This document shows, one piece after another, positions 46,915-57,661 of a DNA stretch of 64,000 nt (position 1 is its first letter; the number at the start of each line of letters is the position of its first letter). Origin of the DNA: Siphonodentalium dalli (Eukaryota > Mollusca > Scaphopoda > Gadilida > Siphonodentaliidae); NCBI GenBank assembly GCA_032622095.1, contig CP136068.1, forward strand, positions 12,879,729 to 12,943,728, read 5' to 3'. A program made the position numbers and the translations under genes. Under the pieces are notes generated by a model. It was given only the letters and a program-made list of their open reading frames with translations. It was not told the DNA's origin and did not search any database.

Positions 46915-48608
46915 GTACGTCAAAAACATTAGCTAATACTTATTGGCCATGATATTTGTTTTGTGTCGCGCATTCTGATTGGTTTTAATACGGAATGAAT
47001 CGGTGAAAAATACAGAATTATAGCCGGAAATTACTTCGACTTCGATGCCGGAACACAGGATTGAAAATAATATTGTTGTTTTCACCATGGATGTACGATT
47101 AACTCAAATTGTTTCCCGTCGCTAATACCGGGTTATACATACGACTTTTAGTATATGTCTACAGTCCTGTTTAACATTCGATTAGTCAAACTGTCCTAAG
47201 GTGTTTACCTGCCAGAAGAAAAATGAAAAAAAATAACTAAAATTGTACAAACGTTGGTACCGTTTCCTCCGATCGTCCTAAATATTATAGGCATAAGGTT
47301 AAACCGTTAGAATAACAAGCTGCCTTGTTTCGAGGACAATTTAATCGACCAATGTTTGTTTACACATACTGCTGTTTGGCGGAATATAGGTCAGATTTCT
47401 CACTGGCATGGCAAAACAAGACACACGCACGTGACGGCATGCACGAAAAGCTTAAAATAAGAGAAATATTATATGTAGCTACACCTGGTTCACTTTTATT
47501 TACCAACACTTTAATAAACCGGAATTATCGTAACAAATTTAACGAAACCGTTCACACTCATGTACATTTATTACCACATAAGCTCCCCCAGCGTAAATAT
47601 AAATAACGAAAATGAACTATTCTCACGCTCGATATTATATTGTAGCTCCATAATTTTCCGATAACCATCACGTCCCGAAGATGAGTGTTGAGGACGATAT
47701 ATATTTCGGTTGGTCGATGCCACGATCAAATTATATTGATCTGTGTCTGCCGTATATCGCGTTGCCATGTTTATTATTAAACTATGTCTGTTAGTGAAAA
47801 TTAAGATCAAAATCAAAGTAAGCTGCTTTGGCCGTAAGTAGCCGGTGTGGGCACTACCTGCTGAACTTACAGCGCTAATAATCAATAGCCAATGCTCGCA
47901 GTATGACGATTATGTCGTTAAGGGGCAGATTAGAGGTACGAAGTGACGGACATGTCAAAAACAAAGATAAACATTTGTTGAAAACAATCCTTATTGAATA
48001 GGTGGGTGGAGTTCTGAGGTGGGTGGCCTCAAACACAACCCCCACATACTGGTAGTAAGAGTCATGGGGTCAATGAGTGAAAAACGATGGGTATTTACCT
48101 CACTAAATATCCGTATATTTGATTCTAAGGTATTTGAAATGTCTGATTGCTCAATATTAATTACTAGCTTAAACAGGCTCCATTAAAGGGGTATTGTACG
48201 CCATTTTCAATAAATTCCCGGTAATAACAACCACCTAATATCGATAGTATATAGAACAATAAGTAATTTGAGTCGAAGAGATATTCTGTAAACGATCAGG
48301 TTAATATGTGATCTTAAAATTAAAGTTAATAATTTGATATAAATTTAATTTATGGCTGGAGACATAAAATAAATTACTAATTTCCGTCTACAAGATGTAA
48401 TCAAATTAATTCACGGATAGTGGATTGGGCAACGCATGGCACCCATGATCATGTACAAAATGATATTGATACGGGGCGTAAACTGAAGACACTCACTGAC
48501 TGGTGACTATACAATAACTTAAATGAGTATATGGGACGAGTATAATATAACATTTATTTGATACATTTTGTTGAGAACTGTACACAAATTACCACCTAAT
48601 GCGCATAA
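46915..48608 (+). other. Integrin intron 1, proximal part
   Basis: Within the intron between the two integrin exons. Open frames at 47325-47606 and 47571-47885 (- strand) match no known family. No element recognised. Confidence 0.6.
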
Positions 48609-49168
48609 GATTGTCCACATATAAATGGACAATCGGTACCTAAAATGGTCGTTAATAAATGGACAATCCGACCACGCGTGGCACGCGAGCTTGGGATTGT
48701 CCACTAAATCACGACATATATAGATAATCGTGCATGTTAGCTTCATATTAAATCTGAAGGGTAATAACTCTATAAAGAATGTACCTTTACTAAATGACGG
48801 AGATTTGTGTGAGAAATTTGCAACACCATGCACAACAGATCAACTTTTGTGAAATATAAGTCAAATTATTCCCTTGGTGGGTGGGTCTGGTGGAGGTTTG
48901 GGGTACGCTCTTTTAAAACACTTCTTCGAATATTTCCGTTATTTCGTCAAAAACACTTCTTCTCATACAAATCACCGTTATTTGGCAAATTAATATTATT
49001 TATAGAGTTATTGCCCTTCATATTAAATATGAAGCTAACATGCAGGATTAGCAAAACATGTCTTCATTTAGTGGACAATCCCAAGCTCGCGTGCCACGCG
49101 TGGTTGGATTGTCCATTTATTAATGACCATTTTAGGTACCGATTGTCCATTTATGAGTGGACAATCCT
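48609..49168. mobile_element. Foldback element with about 190 bp inverted arms
   Basis: The left arm (about 48609-48795: GATTGTCCACATATAAATGG, GACAATCGGTACC, CCACGCGTGGCACGCGAGCT) is mirrored by the right arm (about 48970-49168: AGCTCGCGTGCCACGCGTGG, GGTACCGATTGTCC). GGACAATC/GATTGTCC words also make each arm partly self-complementary. No coding capacity. It lies within the integrin intron. Confidence 0.88.
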
Positions 49169-49480
49169 TGAAATTACTCGACAACTTGTATTTTCGCATT
49201 CCGGCTAATCAAAAACAAACGCCCACATATATGAGTGTCACATCTATGAACTCTACTATTCGATTTATTAAAGAATCATAATGTACCACCAACTCGCCGA
49301 GCCATTCGTTTACTCGCTACAAGACGACCAGATCGGCTCAGATTGGTAGCATCATTATCAGACCTACGGCAAGAAGAACCATGGTTTGAGATTTACAACC
49401 ATAATTTAAACGCAGCTTAAAGTGACGCATTCGTCGTCTCTGGACCCTGTCCAACCAGACTGTAGATTAGCAGTTGTGTC
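49169..49480 (+). other. Integrin intron, no feature seen
   Basis: No recognisable element or exon. Confidence 0.4.
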
Positions 49481-50200
49481 TCAAATTTAAATTCTTTATT
49501 GGTAAAAACAAACATTTGGTTATAACCAAGAATGACAAACAGCAAACAATCAAACAGAGCAAACCATGATTTATATATACACAATTTTCAACAAAAGGGT
49601 TGAGAAAAGTGAAACTCACACATATTACAGTTACATAACTGGTATAGGCGTATACTTGATGGGAGCTATACTATTTATTTAATTAAATGTAAGTTATTTG
49701 CATAATGTATATTGTTCCCAGAAATAATGCAAAGATATTCCAAAAGTAATTTGCCTAATTTGGCTGTAACCATGTGCTATTGTCAGAAACAGAGGCAAGA
49801 TCTGTTCAGTTTGTATCAGATAACCTTACTCTATAGCATTCATTTATGAATTTCAAATAAGATTCACAGCATATCTGTTCCAGTGTAGGTAAAAATAAGT
49901 TAGAATTTCTATTTGTCACACATGAGTTGGGTAAATTTCTGTAATGTCAGTGTGAAATGCCTGTGATCTTCATATCTCTTGCAATGGAGTATGAAATGAG
50001 GTTCATCTGCAACGGGTTTGTAATTATTCTTCGGGTCGTAGCAATATTTACAGTATCTCTTGTCACGGTAAATTTTAGGCCATAGGTATATCTCTAAGGG
50101 TACGTTCATACGCTGGCAATTTTGCACGGTATATGATTTGAAGGAATTTCTTCGTAGAAACCGATGTGGTGCCAGAATATGAACGGAAACATGTATATAA
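49481..50200 (-). mobile_element. LINE 3' remnant in the integrin intron
   Basis: On the - strand 50190-49909 reads HRFLRRNSFKSYTVQNCQR, then ERYC-like RYCKYC, VADEPHFILHCKRYEDHRHF. R-x-C-x-x-C followed by D-E-x-H-F-x-x-x-C is the Cys/His tail of LINE reverse transcriptases. Downstream (49908-49481) would be its 3' untranslated region; on that strand an AATAAAG word lies near 49493. 5'-truncated, no RT core left. Confidence 0.7.
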
Positions 50201-50414
50201 CATGCATCTGCACCACAACTAACTACGTGGAAGTAACATCGCTGTAGCTCCACCTGCAGTGATGTTACCGAAATTTTCCTGTAAATAACATGTAATTATC
50301 TCGCATTAATTAATCATACACGTATCTGAAGGCAAATGGCAGTAGCACCGTTACAAGCGGACCTGCATGCATTTTACTTCTCATGTCGTTCGCTTTGGTC
50401 ATGATGCATGTTAT

Positions 50415-50467
50415 ATGCATGTTCCGTTCATATTCTGGCATCATATCGGTTTCTACGACGAAATGCC
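50415..50467. repeat. Inverted copy of the LINE remnant edge
   Basis: GTTCCGTTCATATTCTGGCA and TCGGTTTCTACGACGAA are the reverse complement of 50150-50197, so a fragment of the LINE remnant has been copied in inverted orientation about 240 bp away. Confidence 0.75.
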
Positions 50468-51433
50468 TGTAAACCATTCCCTGCAAACTTGTCAGCGTAT
50501 GAACGTCTAAGTCTAAGTCGTCGAAATTAACAATCGTACTTGCCTAATTGGAACAATCACGTACATATATACTACGACCGTGTAAATCAACAATTAAGAT
50601 AACGATGACATTCTGACTTTAAATTTGTTATGCGAGAAGTGCTCACACAGATACAGTGTATGTGGAAACTGTTTGTCCATTGAAATCACCTTATTGCGTT
50701 ATTTAAACATAAACTGAAAACAAAACCATATCAATCGAAAGTCCAGCAACACATGGTTTAGAGAATCTTGACTGGATAGGACGATTCCGTCCTTTCTGGA
50801 CCATGGTCTACAAATTGTTACGCAAACAGTCCAATGGGTGGAGCTGACACCACTATCGGCGTATCTTAGGTGAGACCAGCATGTAGTGGTAGAACTAAGA
50901 GAAATTATATTAAGCCATATTTCTATGAGGCCAAATGTATTGCAATTAGCCACACTTTTCATAACCCACAACGATAAAACATTGAGAAAATTATCATTAT
51001 GCATACGCAATGCGCAACAAGTACTACAATCTGAGTCCACTGAGGCTTAATTCCTATAACAATTCAAAATCCACATCCAACGACTGAACACGAAACCAGT
51101 AACAATAACCATATATATCTTTCAGATAAATATAATTATAAATATATCAAAACACTATTGTTATATTATAAGTTATTGAGGTGGATTGAGGGTAACTTGG
51201 TGTGATATTGACGGATTGGAGTCAATGTTCAACCTCGTCGCAAAACCATGTTACCGTAAATCCGCCACTGATACCACAATAACGTATATGTTCTGCCGAC
51301 ATACTTGGTCATTCATAGCATGAATGATCAGCAGGAACTGTAAAGATATCATATCGTGTCACCTGGTTGGATCGACCAATGAGGACGCTCCGTTGGTAGA
51401 AGCATATCAGGAGACATGGGGTCGTCATCTTTG
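50468..51433 (+). other. Integrin intron, no feature seen
   Basis: No exon or element recognised. A 113-codon - strand frame (51040-50699) has no known motif. Confidence 0.4.
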
Positions 51434-51470
51434 TAGCCCGTCCCATATGGAATCCATATGGGACGGGCTA
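51434..51470. repeat. Perfect palindrome, 18 bp arms
   Basis: TAGCCCGTCCCATATGGA and its exact reverse complement are separated by one base. A further CCCATATGGGG lies at 51476. Confidence 0.95.
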
Positions 51471-51872
51471 GGTTCCCATATGGGGTCGATGTCCGCCATT
51501 TTGTTTTTCATGGAACTCTGCCGCCTCGGGTATATTTTCGGTGTATTTTGTCGCCAAGAAAAGGGATATCTGTCGGAAATCAAGTTCTGTTAATTTAAAG
51601 ACATAGTACCATATACCAAAACCTGCATGTGATATATTTGAGAAATTCTAAACACTCATAAATTAACTATCAAACTCAAGTTTGTTGTCCTGCTTCTGGT
51701 GATTAGCCATTGACTCAATGCGTTGACGTTCAACGCCCATGACGCGTCACTGTGACGTTACATAAGTCAATAGCCATAATCAACAAATTTACTTACTAGC
51801 AGGTAATGAACTTCGTATAAGTAATTCAAATCTCACACGGAAAACATGATATGTGGGTGACATGATAAAATC

Positions 51873-52012
51873 GTTACAGGGCGAGTTGTTGCCGGCTACG
51901 GTGACATATGAGGCTCAGCGAGATTAATATCGGGCTCGGCTGGCGGCTCGCCCGATATTAATCTCACTTCGCCTCATATGACACCGTATCCGGCAACAAC
52001 TCGCCCTGTAAC
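51873..52012. repeat. Long hairpin with 63 bp arms
   Basis: Arms 51873-51935 and 51950-52012 are near-perfect reverse complements (GTTACAGGGCGAGTTGTTGC against GCAACAACTCGCCCTGTAAC; GAGATTAATATCGGGC against GCCCGATATTAATCTC) around a 14 bp GC-rich loop. Same architecture as 14502-14637 and 43774-43920 but different sequence. Confidence 0.95.
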
Positions 52013-52490
52013 TTATAATATCGCTCTCCCCATTACGTTGTTCAATGTACATGACGTCATGAAAAGCATGCCAGCGTGAGACTATGAAACGGTTGTCTTG
52101 GTTTACCTTGTGTTGACGGCTCGAGACATAAACATGGAATATGTTGCGCGGCTTTCCGACCAAGCAAAGACGCTGTTTCTTACTGAAGGCGGAACATACA
52201 ACTATAGTATATCCAGATGTGAATCCATACAATAAGTTCTATTTGCATCGAAATATGTATACAATTTGATGCGTACAAAGATGACACATGTACGTGTATA
52301 CAATAAAATGAGAAGCACACCCTGAATCTAGTTGGATGAACGTTGTATACAACTCGTTGGGTGCGAATTTGTTGTGTACTTATTATCCAACAGTTTAGAA
52401 CAATGTACACAACTGATTGCGTGAACTGTCTTCTGTGGTATTACTTTCATACCACATTTGATAAAACCGCCACGTGACCGGGCCATCCAA

Positions 52491-52694
52491 TATAATTATT
52501 CTTTGTACGATACACTGATTATGTAGTCTTTATGTATTGAGTGTATATTTATTTATATTTGCCAAATATTGAAGTTTAAATATTTACACAACTGCTGACG
52601 GCACTAATTTGGCTAAAGTAGTACACTCATACACTCAACACATAAAGCCTACATAGTCAGTGTATCGTACACAGAATAATTATAACAAAGGTAA
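52491..52694. mobile_element. 204 bp MITE with about 40 bp terminal inverted repeats
   Basis: Termini TATAATTATTCTTTGTACGA (52491) and the reverse complement TATAATTATTCTGTGTACGA (ending 52694), continuing TACACTGANTATGTAG. No coding capacity. TA termini would fit a Tc1/mariner-type target, but this is not proven. Confidence 0.85.
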
Positions 52695-52924
52695 ACTATA
52701 CCGGCAAAGCTATCCACGACGTCTTACCCCATTTTACTTTCCAATCAACGTTGGGTAAATTTTCCAATCAACAAATGTCACCCAACTCTACCCAACACCC
52801 AACAGTTCAATACACGTAGATAGGTGTTGTGGGCAATTAACGTTGATTGAGTGTTGTGTGAAATTTCATCCAACACCTGGGGGTGGGGGTAGCACAAAAG
52901 CTTTATCATACAGGGCCGGGGTGG

Positions 52925-53290
52925 GTGGGTTAGAAGAGGCCCGAAAAAATGAGTTTGTGCAATTTTTTTTTCTATTCGCATTGTTCTCCTTGTTTTAAGT
53001 TGTTTTCAAATATATTCATTAATAATTTGTGTTCTAAGGCAGGTTATGGCCTTTACAGACACTTATGAACAGGGTAGGTATAAGATATTAGTAATACAGG
53101 GGAGATCTTCCAAAAACATACCTATACCGGGCGGGGTGGGTGCATCTCAGAGGTCTGAAAAACATTGTTTGTGCCAATTGTTTTCAACCCACATTATGGA
53201 CATTGTTTTAAGTTGTTTTCACTAATAAATGTGTTCTAACATAGAGTATGACCTTAACCAACACTTGAGAACATATGTAGGTATAAGACA
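52925..53290. repeat. Two-copy tandem duplication
   Basis: CCTTGTTTTAAGTTGTTTTC, TGTGTTCTAA, GAACA-x-GTAGGTATAAGA appear in the same order at about 52925-53095 and 53155-53292. A related G-rich GGGTGGGTGGGT segment is at 54660. Confidence 0.8.
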
Positions 53291-53509
53291 AAGCACTCGC
53301 TGGTGCCAAATAAAAGTGATGACTGAATAGGAGTGCTGGTTTGCATTTCACCTCAAATTAATATTGAATAGTGCCTGATAGTGCTGGTATTTTCACTCTG
53401 GCATGTCTAAGGACCAAATAATACTAGTGCTGCAGAGTGCTGGCTAACAAAATGCCTCAAATTAAAAATAAATATGCTAGCCTGTTTATTTGGCTCCAAA
53501 GAGTGATAC
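53285..53509. mobile_element. Small element with imperfect terminal inverted repeats
   Basis: GCACTCGCTGGTGCCAAATAAA at the left is mirrored by TTTATTTGGCTCCAAAGAGTG at the right, with internal CTCAAATTAA repeats. Helitron 53513-54243 begins immediately after it. Confidence 0.65.
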
Positions 53510-53512
53510 TTA

Positions 53513-54243
53513 TCTATTATATATTTTGAAAGATCTGTGTGTGTGTTTGTTTGTGTGTGTGTGTGTGTGTTTGAAATCGATGGACTCGAAAACGACTAAG
53601 CCAATTTCGATGAAATTTGGTATTTGGGTGTATTTTCGGCCGGAGACGATCATAGGCATATTGATTTTCAGATCCGAGGTCAACTTTTCACGTGCCGAGG
53701 TCAAATCTGTTTTTACGCCGTTTTGCGCTAATATATTTCAGTTCGGTGCTCACAAATCGATTCAATATAGCGCGAATAATAAATTGCCAGTCATATAATT
53801 TGCACGGTTAGAATCTGTGGCGTGTCACCTTTCCAATGATGTATTACACGCCTGTGTACGTTTAAAGTTTCTACCTTAATTATCGGGAAGAACACAAGTT
53901 CATGCTTCGCTCATCGAAAATCATTGCGTAAAAAAATATATTACGCCATCAACATATCGTGACGTGTTCGCGTTAACTCTTAAGAGGCCGATGTCGCGTT
54001 AACTCATCACCGGCCGAGGTATCGGCAAATGACATTGGGCTATATATCTCTGAAACGGGTGTAGCTATCGACTTGAAATTTGGTATGTGAATGTATCTTG
54101 CCCCGGATACGAATTTTAGCGGGTCGCCGAGCCCGTGCGACACCAGCTTCGCGCATGCGCAGACCAGATCTAGGAAACGGGTGGAGCAATCGACTTGAAA
54201 TTTGGTTTTTGAATAGCCCGGACGAAGTCGGGTCACCTTCTAG
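53513..54243 (+). mobile_element. Non-autonomous Helitron, copy 4
   Basis: Starts TCTATTATATATTTTGAAAG (identical to 23671) and ends GCCCGGACGAAGTCGGGTCA and CCTTCTAG followed by T. The interior begins like Helitron copy 1 (GATGGACTCGAAAA, TTTTCACGTGCCGAGGTCAA) and later resembles the 120 bp unit of copy 3 (AACGGGTGTAGCTATCGACT, CGCATGCGCAGAC). This mosaic indicates that the Helitron families exchange modules. Confidence 0.88.
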
Positions 54244-56343
54244 TATACTATATAACTGTCATTGCCGGTATGGCTATAAGGTGTTCTGATATGATGGTTG
54301 GTGGCACATTTTTGGGAACAACAGTGCAGAAGTCATTAATTAGTAACTGAACTATTTATGTAAAAATTTAACACAATGTTGGCTTATTGGCACTATAAAT
54401 ATTACCTCACAATATCTGTGCATACTGTAGAATAAAACACTTTTTATTTCAAAATGTATTTTTCAATGTCGAAAACAACACCATAACCGTTGATAGTTTT
54501 TCAATTGTTTGAACACTGGAATCTGCCAGAAACGGACCAATTTAAAACTTACCTTTGATGATGTTTGATTTGGTCTTGAATAGATTTAAAATTATTTGTT
54601 TCTTATTTTAGGAAGTGGGTCCAAAAAAATCAGGAGGAAAAAAATTATTTTTGTGCACAAAAAGGGTGGGTGGGTAGCAAAAGGGGTGTAATTTTTTTTG
54701 GGCCCTATATGTGTAAATTTTCTCACGACCCCCCTCCCCCGCCAACACGTTGTATAATTAACATACAACGGTTGATTGACTGTTGGATAACTTCTTATCC
54801 AACTAGATTTAGGGTGTATAATCATGGTTCCCGCTGCCGCTTGCCAAATTGTCCAATGGCAAAAAATATTTTCATTTGGCAAAAAATTTGGCAAGTGAGT
54901 TTTTAATTATGGGATGTGAACTTTCTAGTCATAAAACTTCGAACGTGGGTTATTCGTTACGTATGCCGAATTACAGACGATACAATGGGAAACCAAAACA
55001 TGAAATCTATCAAGTTACATGTAGCGTAGTCAGCGGTTTATGTCGACAGTTATATGTAATCTTCATTAGTTTTCACAAAACGGTAATCCCATCTTTCTGT
55101 CATAATCAAACTTACATCGAACAGCTAATCGACCGTAGTTAAAAAGGATGTTCTGAACAAATTTCATTGAGCCTGTTGTAAGTACATTGTAACATGATCT
55201 CAATGTAGATACCGCAAAAGGAAATTATTAATTTGTTTTGACAGTTAATCCTCACTTATGGATGATGTAGTCATTGTAACAATGCATATGAAGCGACATT
55301 ATATAGCACATATTTATGATGTCAGATTTATATTACCAGCGAGTATAAGACAGTAGGTTAATCAGCCGAATGTGAATGACGATGGATTAATTTATGGCTC
55401 GTTGATGTCAGCAGTGATACAAGGCGAAATAATATGTATGCTTGATGACTGTAGCAACACTAAACGTCGTTTCCAGGCAGGTGTCGCTTATATATTCATT
55501 GCTACTTTGATGTCCATTAATAATACTAACTTCCTTTTATCGCAACTCACACCTGTGTATGTGGTTAGTTTTTACAGTATAGAACAAAGATAAAAAACAA
55601 TTATACGCCCAATTAAGTTTGGCAAATATTTTTTTAATTTGGCAAAACAAAATAATTAATTTGGCGAAACTTTAGGCAAGAGAACATTTTCGTCTAGCTA
55701 AATACATTGGCTAGATATGATCGGACATTTGTAAGATCATTGCAACTCACCAATAGATCTAATGATATACCGATATTGCAACAAGTATCGTACAACGGTA
55801 CAAGGTATAGATTAAGATTGATCGTTTCTTCAGGCGGCAACAATTTTCGCGAAATGAGTTTGTTACTATAAATATAAAAATAATAGTAGGGTACTGGGGT
55901 ACTTTCGTAAAATAGTATAGCAGTGTGTAGCCAATCAGAATGCGAGAAAGTCACGTGATATATAATATAATTAAATACATCATCACCAGTGATAACACTT
56001 ATCTTATTTCCATATTTGTCCCTAATACTTATATTGGTGTAACTCGAGATGACATAGTTATTAACGAGTAGTTCCTGTAGAATATATTGAGATAAATAGT
56101 TCAACAAATGGCCATAGATCATTTGGTGAACTTATTATATGAACATTTATCACCAAAGAATATGAATCCCTTTGCAGTTGTATTATCTTTTCGTCACATT
56201 ATCGTCTGCTAATTAATCCTGAATACCCATGTAAATGACACATATACCATTCCTCTGGCCATTGTTATAACCGCAGGTAGAATCCATTTAGCAAATAAAG
56301 GGGTAATTTAGGATATGCCATGCCTGATTATGATTCTTTGTAG
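54244..56343 (+). other. Integrin intron 1, distal part
   Basis: Contains TTTGGCAAA-type short repeats at 54841-54900 and 55617-55680. A 142-codon - strand frame (56122-55694) looks protein-like but carries no motif I can name and has no supporting splice context. The intron ends GATTCTTTGTAG at 56343. Confidence 0.55.
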
Positions 56344-56474
56344 ATTAATTGTTGGAGCACCGAAGACACAGACTAAGGTTCCTTTTAACGGGAAGCTAGA
56401 GACTGGAGCTATCTATAAATGTGGAACACAGTCATCATCATCATGTTCAATGGTGAACATAGCCTACAATGATG
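56344..56474 (+). CDS. Integrin alpha subunit, coding exon 2
   Basis: Acceptor TTCTTTGTAG ends at 56343 and a GTGAGT donor follows at 56475. The first base completes the Arg codon split with exon 1 (AG plus A), so the frame runs through. It reads LIVGAPKTQTKVPFNGK, LETGAIYKCGTQSSSSCSMV, NIAYNDG. L-[LI]-V-G-A-P-[KR] and T-G-A-[IV]-Y-x-C are hallmark integrin alpha strands of propeller blade 1, with the expected Cys pair. The exon ends with one base of a codon. Downstream exons are not in view. The last 80 bp plus donor have been copied several times just downstream. Confidence 0.88.
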
Positions 56475-56495
56475 GTGAGTTAACTAATGTATTAA

Positions 56496-56885
56496 CCCTT
56501 TACCCAACAGAAGGGCCCTGTGCCAATGCATTCTCTTATATATGCGAGTCGACCATAGGTCGCCTCGCATATATAAGAGAATGCATTGGCTTAACACATT
56601 AAAAATTATAAAATTGTTAAAGAATGTAAGAAAAATGGTAAAAAGTGTTAAAAAAAGATTTTTTTAGGCCAATGCATTCTCTTATATATGCGAGGCGACC
56701 TATGGTCGACTCGCATATATAAGAGAATGCATTGGCACAGGGCATAACTGTAACTATCACAATGTGGCCAAGGAGCCGGTTCCAATGATACCCATATTTG
56801 TATGGTTCTATTGAGACAGACCGAAGATATTTTAGGCTGTTGAAGCTTTATTTGGCCGGTTTTGGCCGGTTTGTTGGGTAAAGGG
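56496..56885. mobile_element. piggyBac-like MITE with TTAA target duplication
   Basis: Inverted termini CCCTTTACCCAACA (56496-56509) and TGTTGGGTAAAGGG (56872-56885) are flanked on both sides by TTAA (56492-56495 and 56886-56889). TTAA duplication with a CCCTTT-type end is typical of piggyBac elements. It sits 21 bp after the integrin exon 2 donor. The neighbouring exon-end duplicate (about 57090-57130, CATATATTAACATACTATAG) shows the unoccupied TTAA site. Confidence 0.82.
56515..56743. repeat. Two mirrored 67 bp palindromes inside the MITE
   Basis: 56523-56589 and 56669-56735 are each near-perfect palindromes (CCAATGCATTCTCTTATATA to its complement). They are exact reverse complements of each other, including the asymmetrical centre (TCGACCATAGGTCG against CGACCTATGGTCGA). 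Outer flanks GCCCTGTG and CACAGGGC extend the pairing. Confidence 0.95.
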
Positions 56886-56896
56886 TTAACATACCA

Positions 56897-57310
56897 TATA
56901 GACGGGTGCTTTACACTTACATTATTATGTGAATATAAATCATCATCATGTTCAATGATGAACATTTACTACGATGATTGTGAGTTAATTCATGTAGTAA
57001 GTTCGTAACATACCAAACAAACGACCGCTACTTACATTAATATGTGGATATCAATAATTATCATGTTCAACGATGAACCACCCCTAAAATGATGGTGAGT
57101 TCATTCATATATTAACATACTATAGAGACGGTCTCCAATTATACGTAAGTATGTTGATAAAAAACATCCTCATGCTCAATTGTGAACACATCATACATTG
57201 ATGGTAAGTGCATTCATATGTTATAGCATAGACGGGTGCTATATATATCTGTGAACCACAATCATCCTCATGTTCAACAGTGAACTTCTCCTACAATGGG
57301 GGTGATTTGT
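56897..57310 (+). pseudogene. Four tandem copies of the end of integrin exon 2 with donor
   Basis: Units starting near 56897, 57025, 57126 and 57231 align to 56392-56510: GACGGGTGCTATATATATCT against GACTGGAGCTATCTATAAAT, then TCATGTTCAA-x-x-GTGAAC, then AATGATGGTGAGTT and TATTAACATA. Unit length is about 105-130 bp and includes about 40 bp of intron. Middle copies are frameshifted or stopped. The last copy is open and reads TGAIYICEPQSSSCSTVN then FSYNGGD. It has an AG directly before it (TTATAGCATAG) but a weaker donor (GTGATT). Confidence 0.85.
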
Positions 57311-57661
57311 TTTCTTTCCACGGAGCACGGCAATCTAACATACCACAACAGTCATACTTCATTGGCGACTTTGTAACCGCAGTTTACTATAAAATTTATA
57401 ATATATTGTGCGTGTCTTCCCTTCCCTTCGCGTCATTGGAATCAATTAGCCGATTAATTGAACAATTCTTGTTACCCCATGCTGATCTCTATCGCAACCA
57501 CTTCACTGAATCTGACAAATTCACAGGTGGAACGTCCATACTGCTGACCACGTTTACTTCATTGTCCCAGATACGCAACAATATGAAATGAAATATTTTC
57601 TATTTTGACAAACAATTGTGAATATCTGACATGTTATTATAATGAATCACTACGTTATTAG
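57311..57661 (+). other. No exon recognised
   Basis: Open frame from the last exon-end copy continues to 57591 without resemblance to integrin blade 2. Confidence 0.45.

Noticed and set aside
55694-56122. 142-codon - strand frame in the integrin intron
   Set aside because: No recognisable motif, AT-rich composition, no splice or homology support; left as uncertain sequence.
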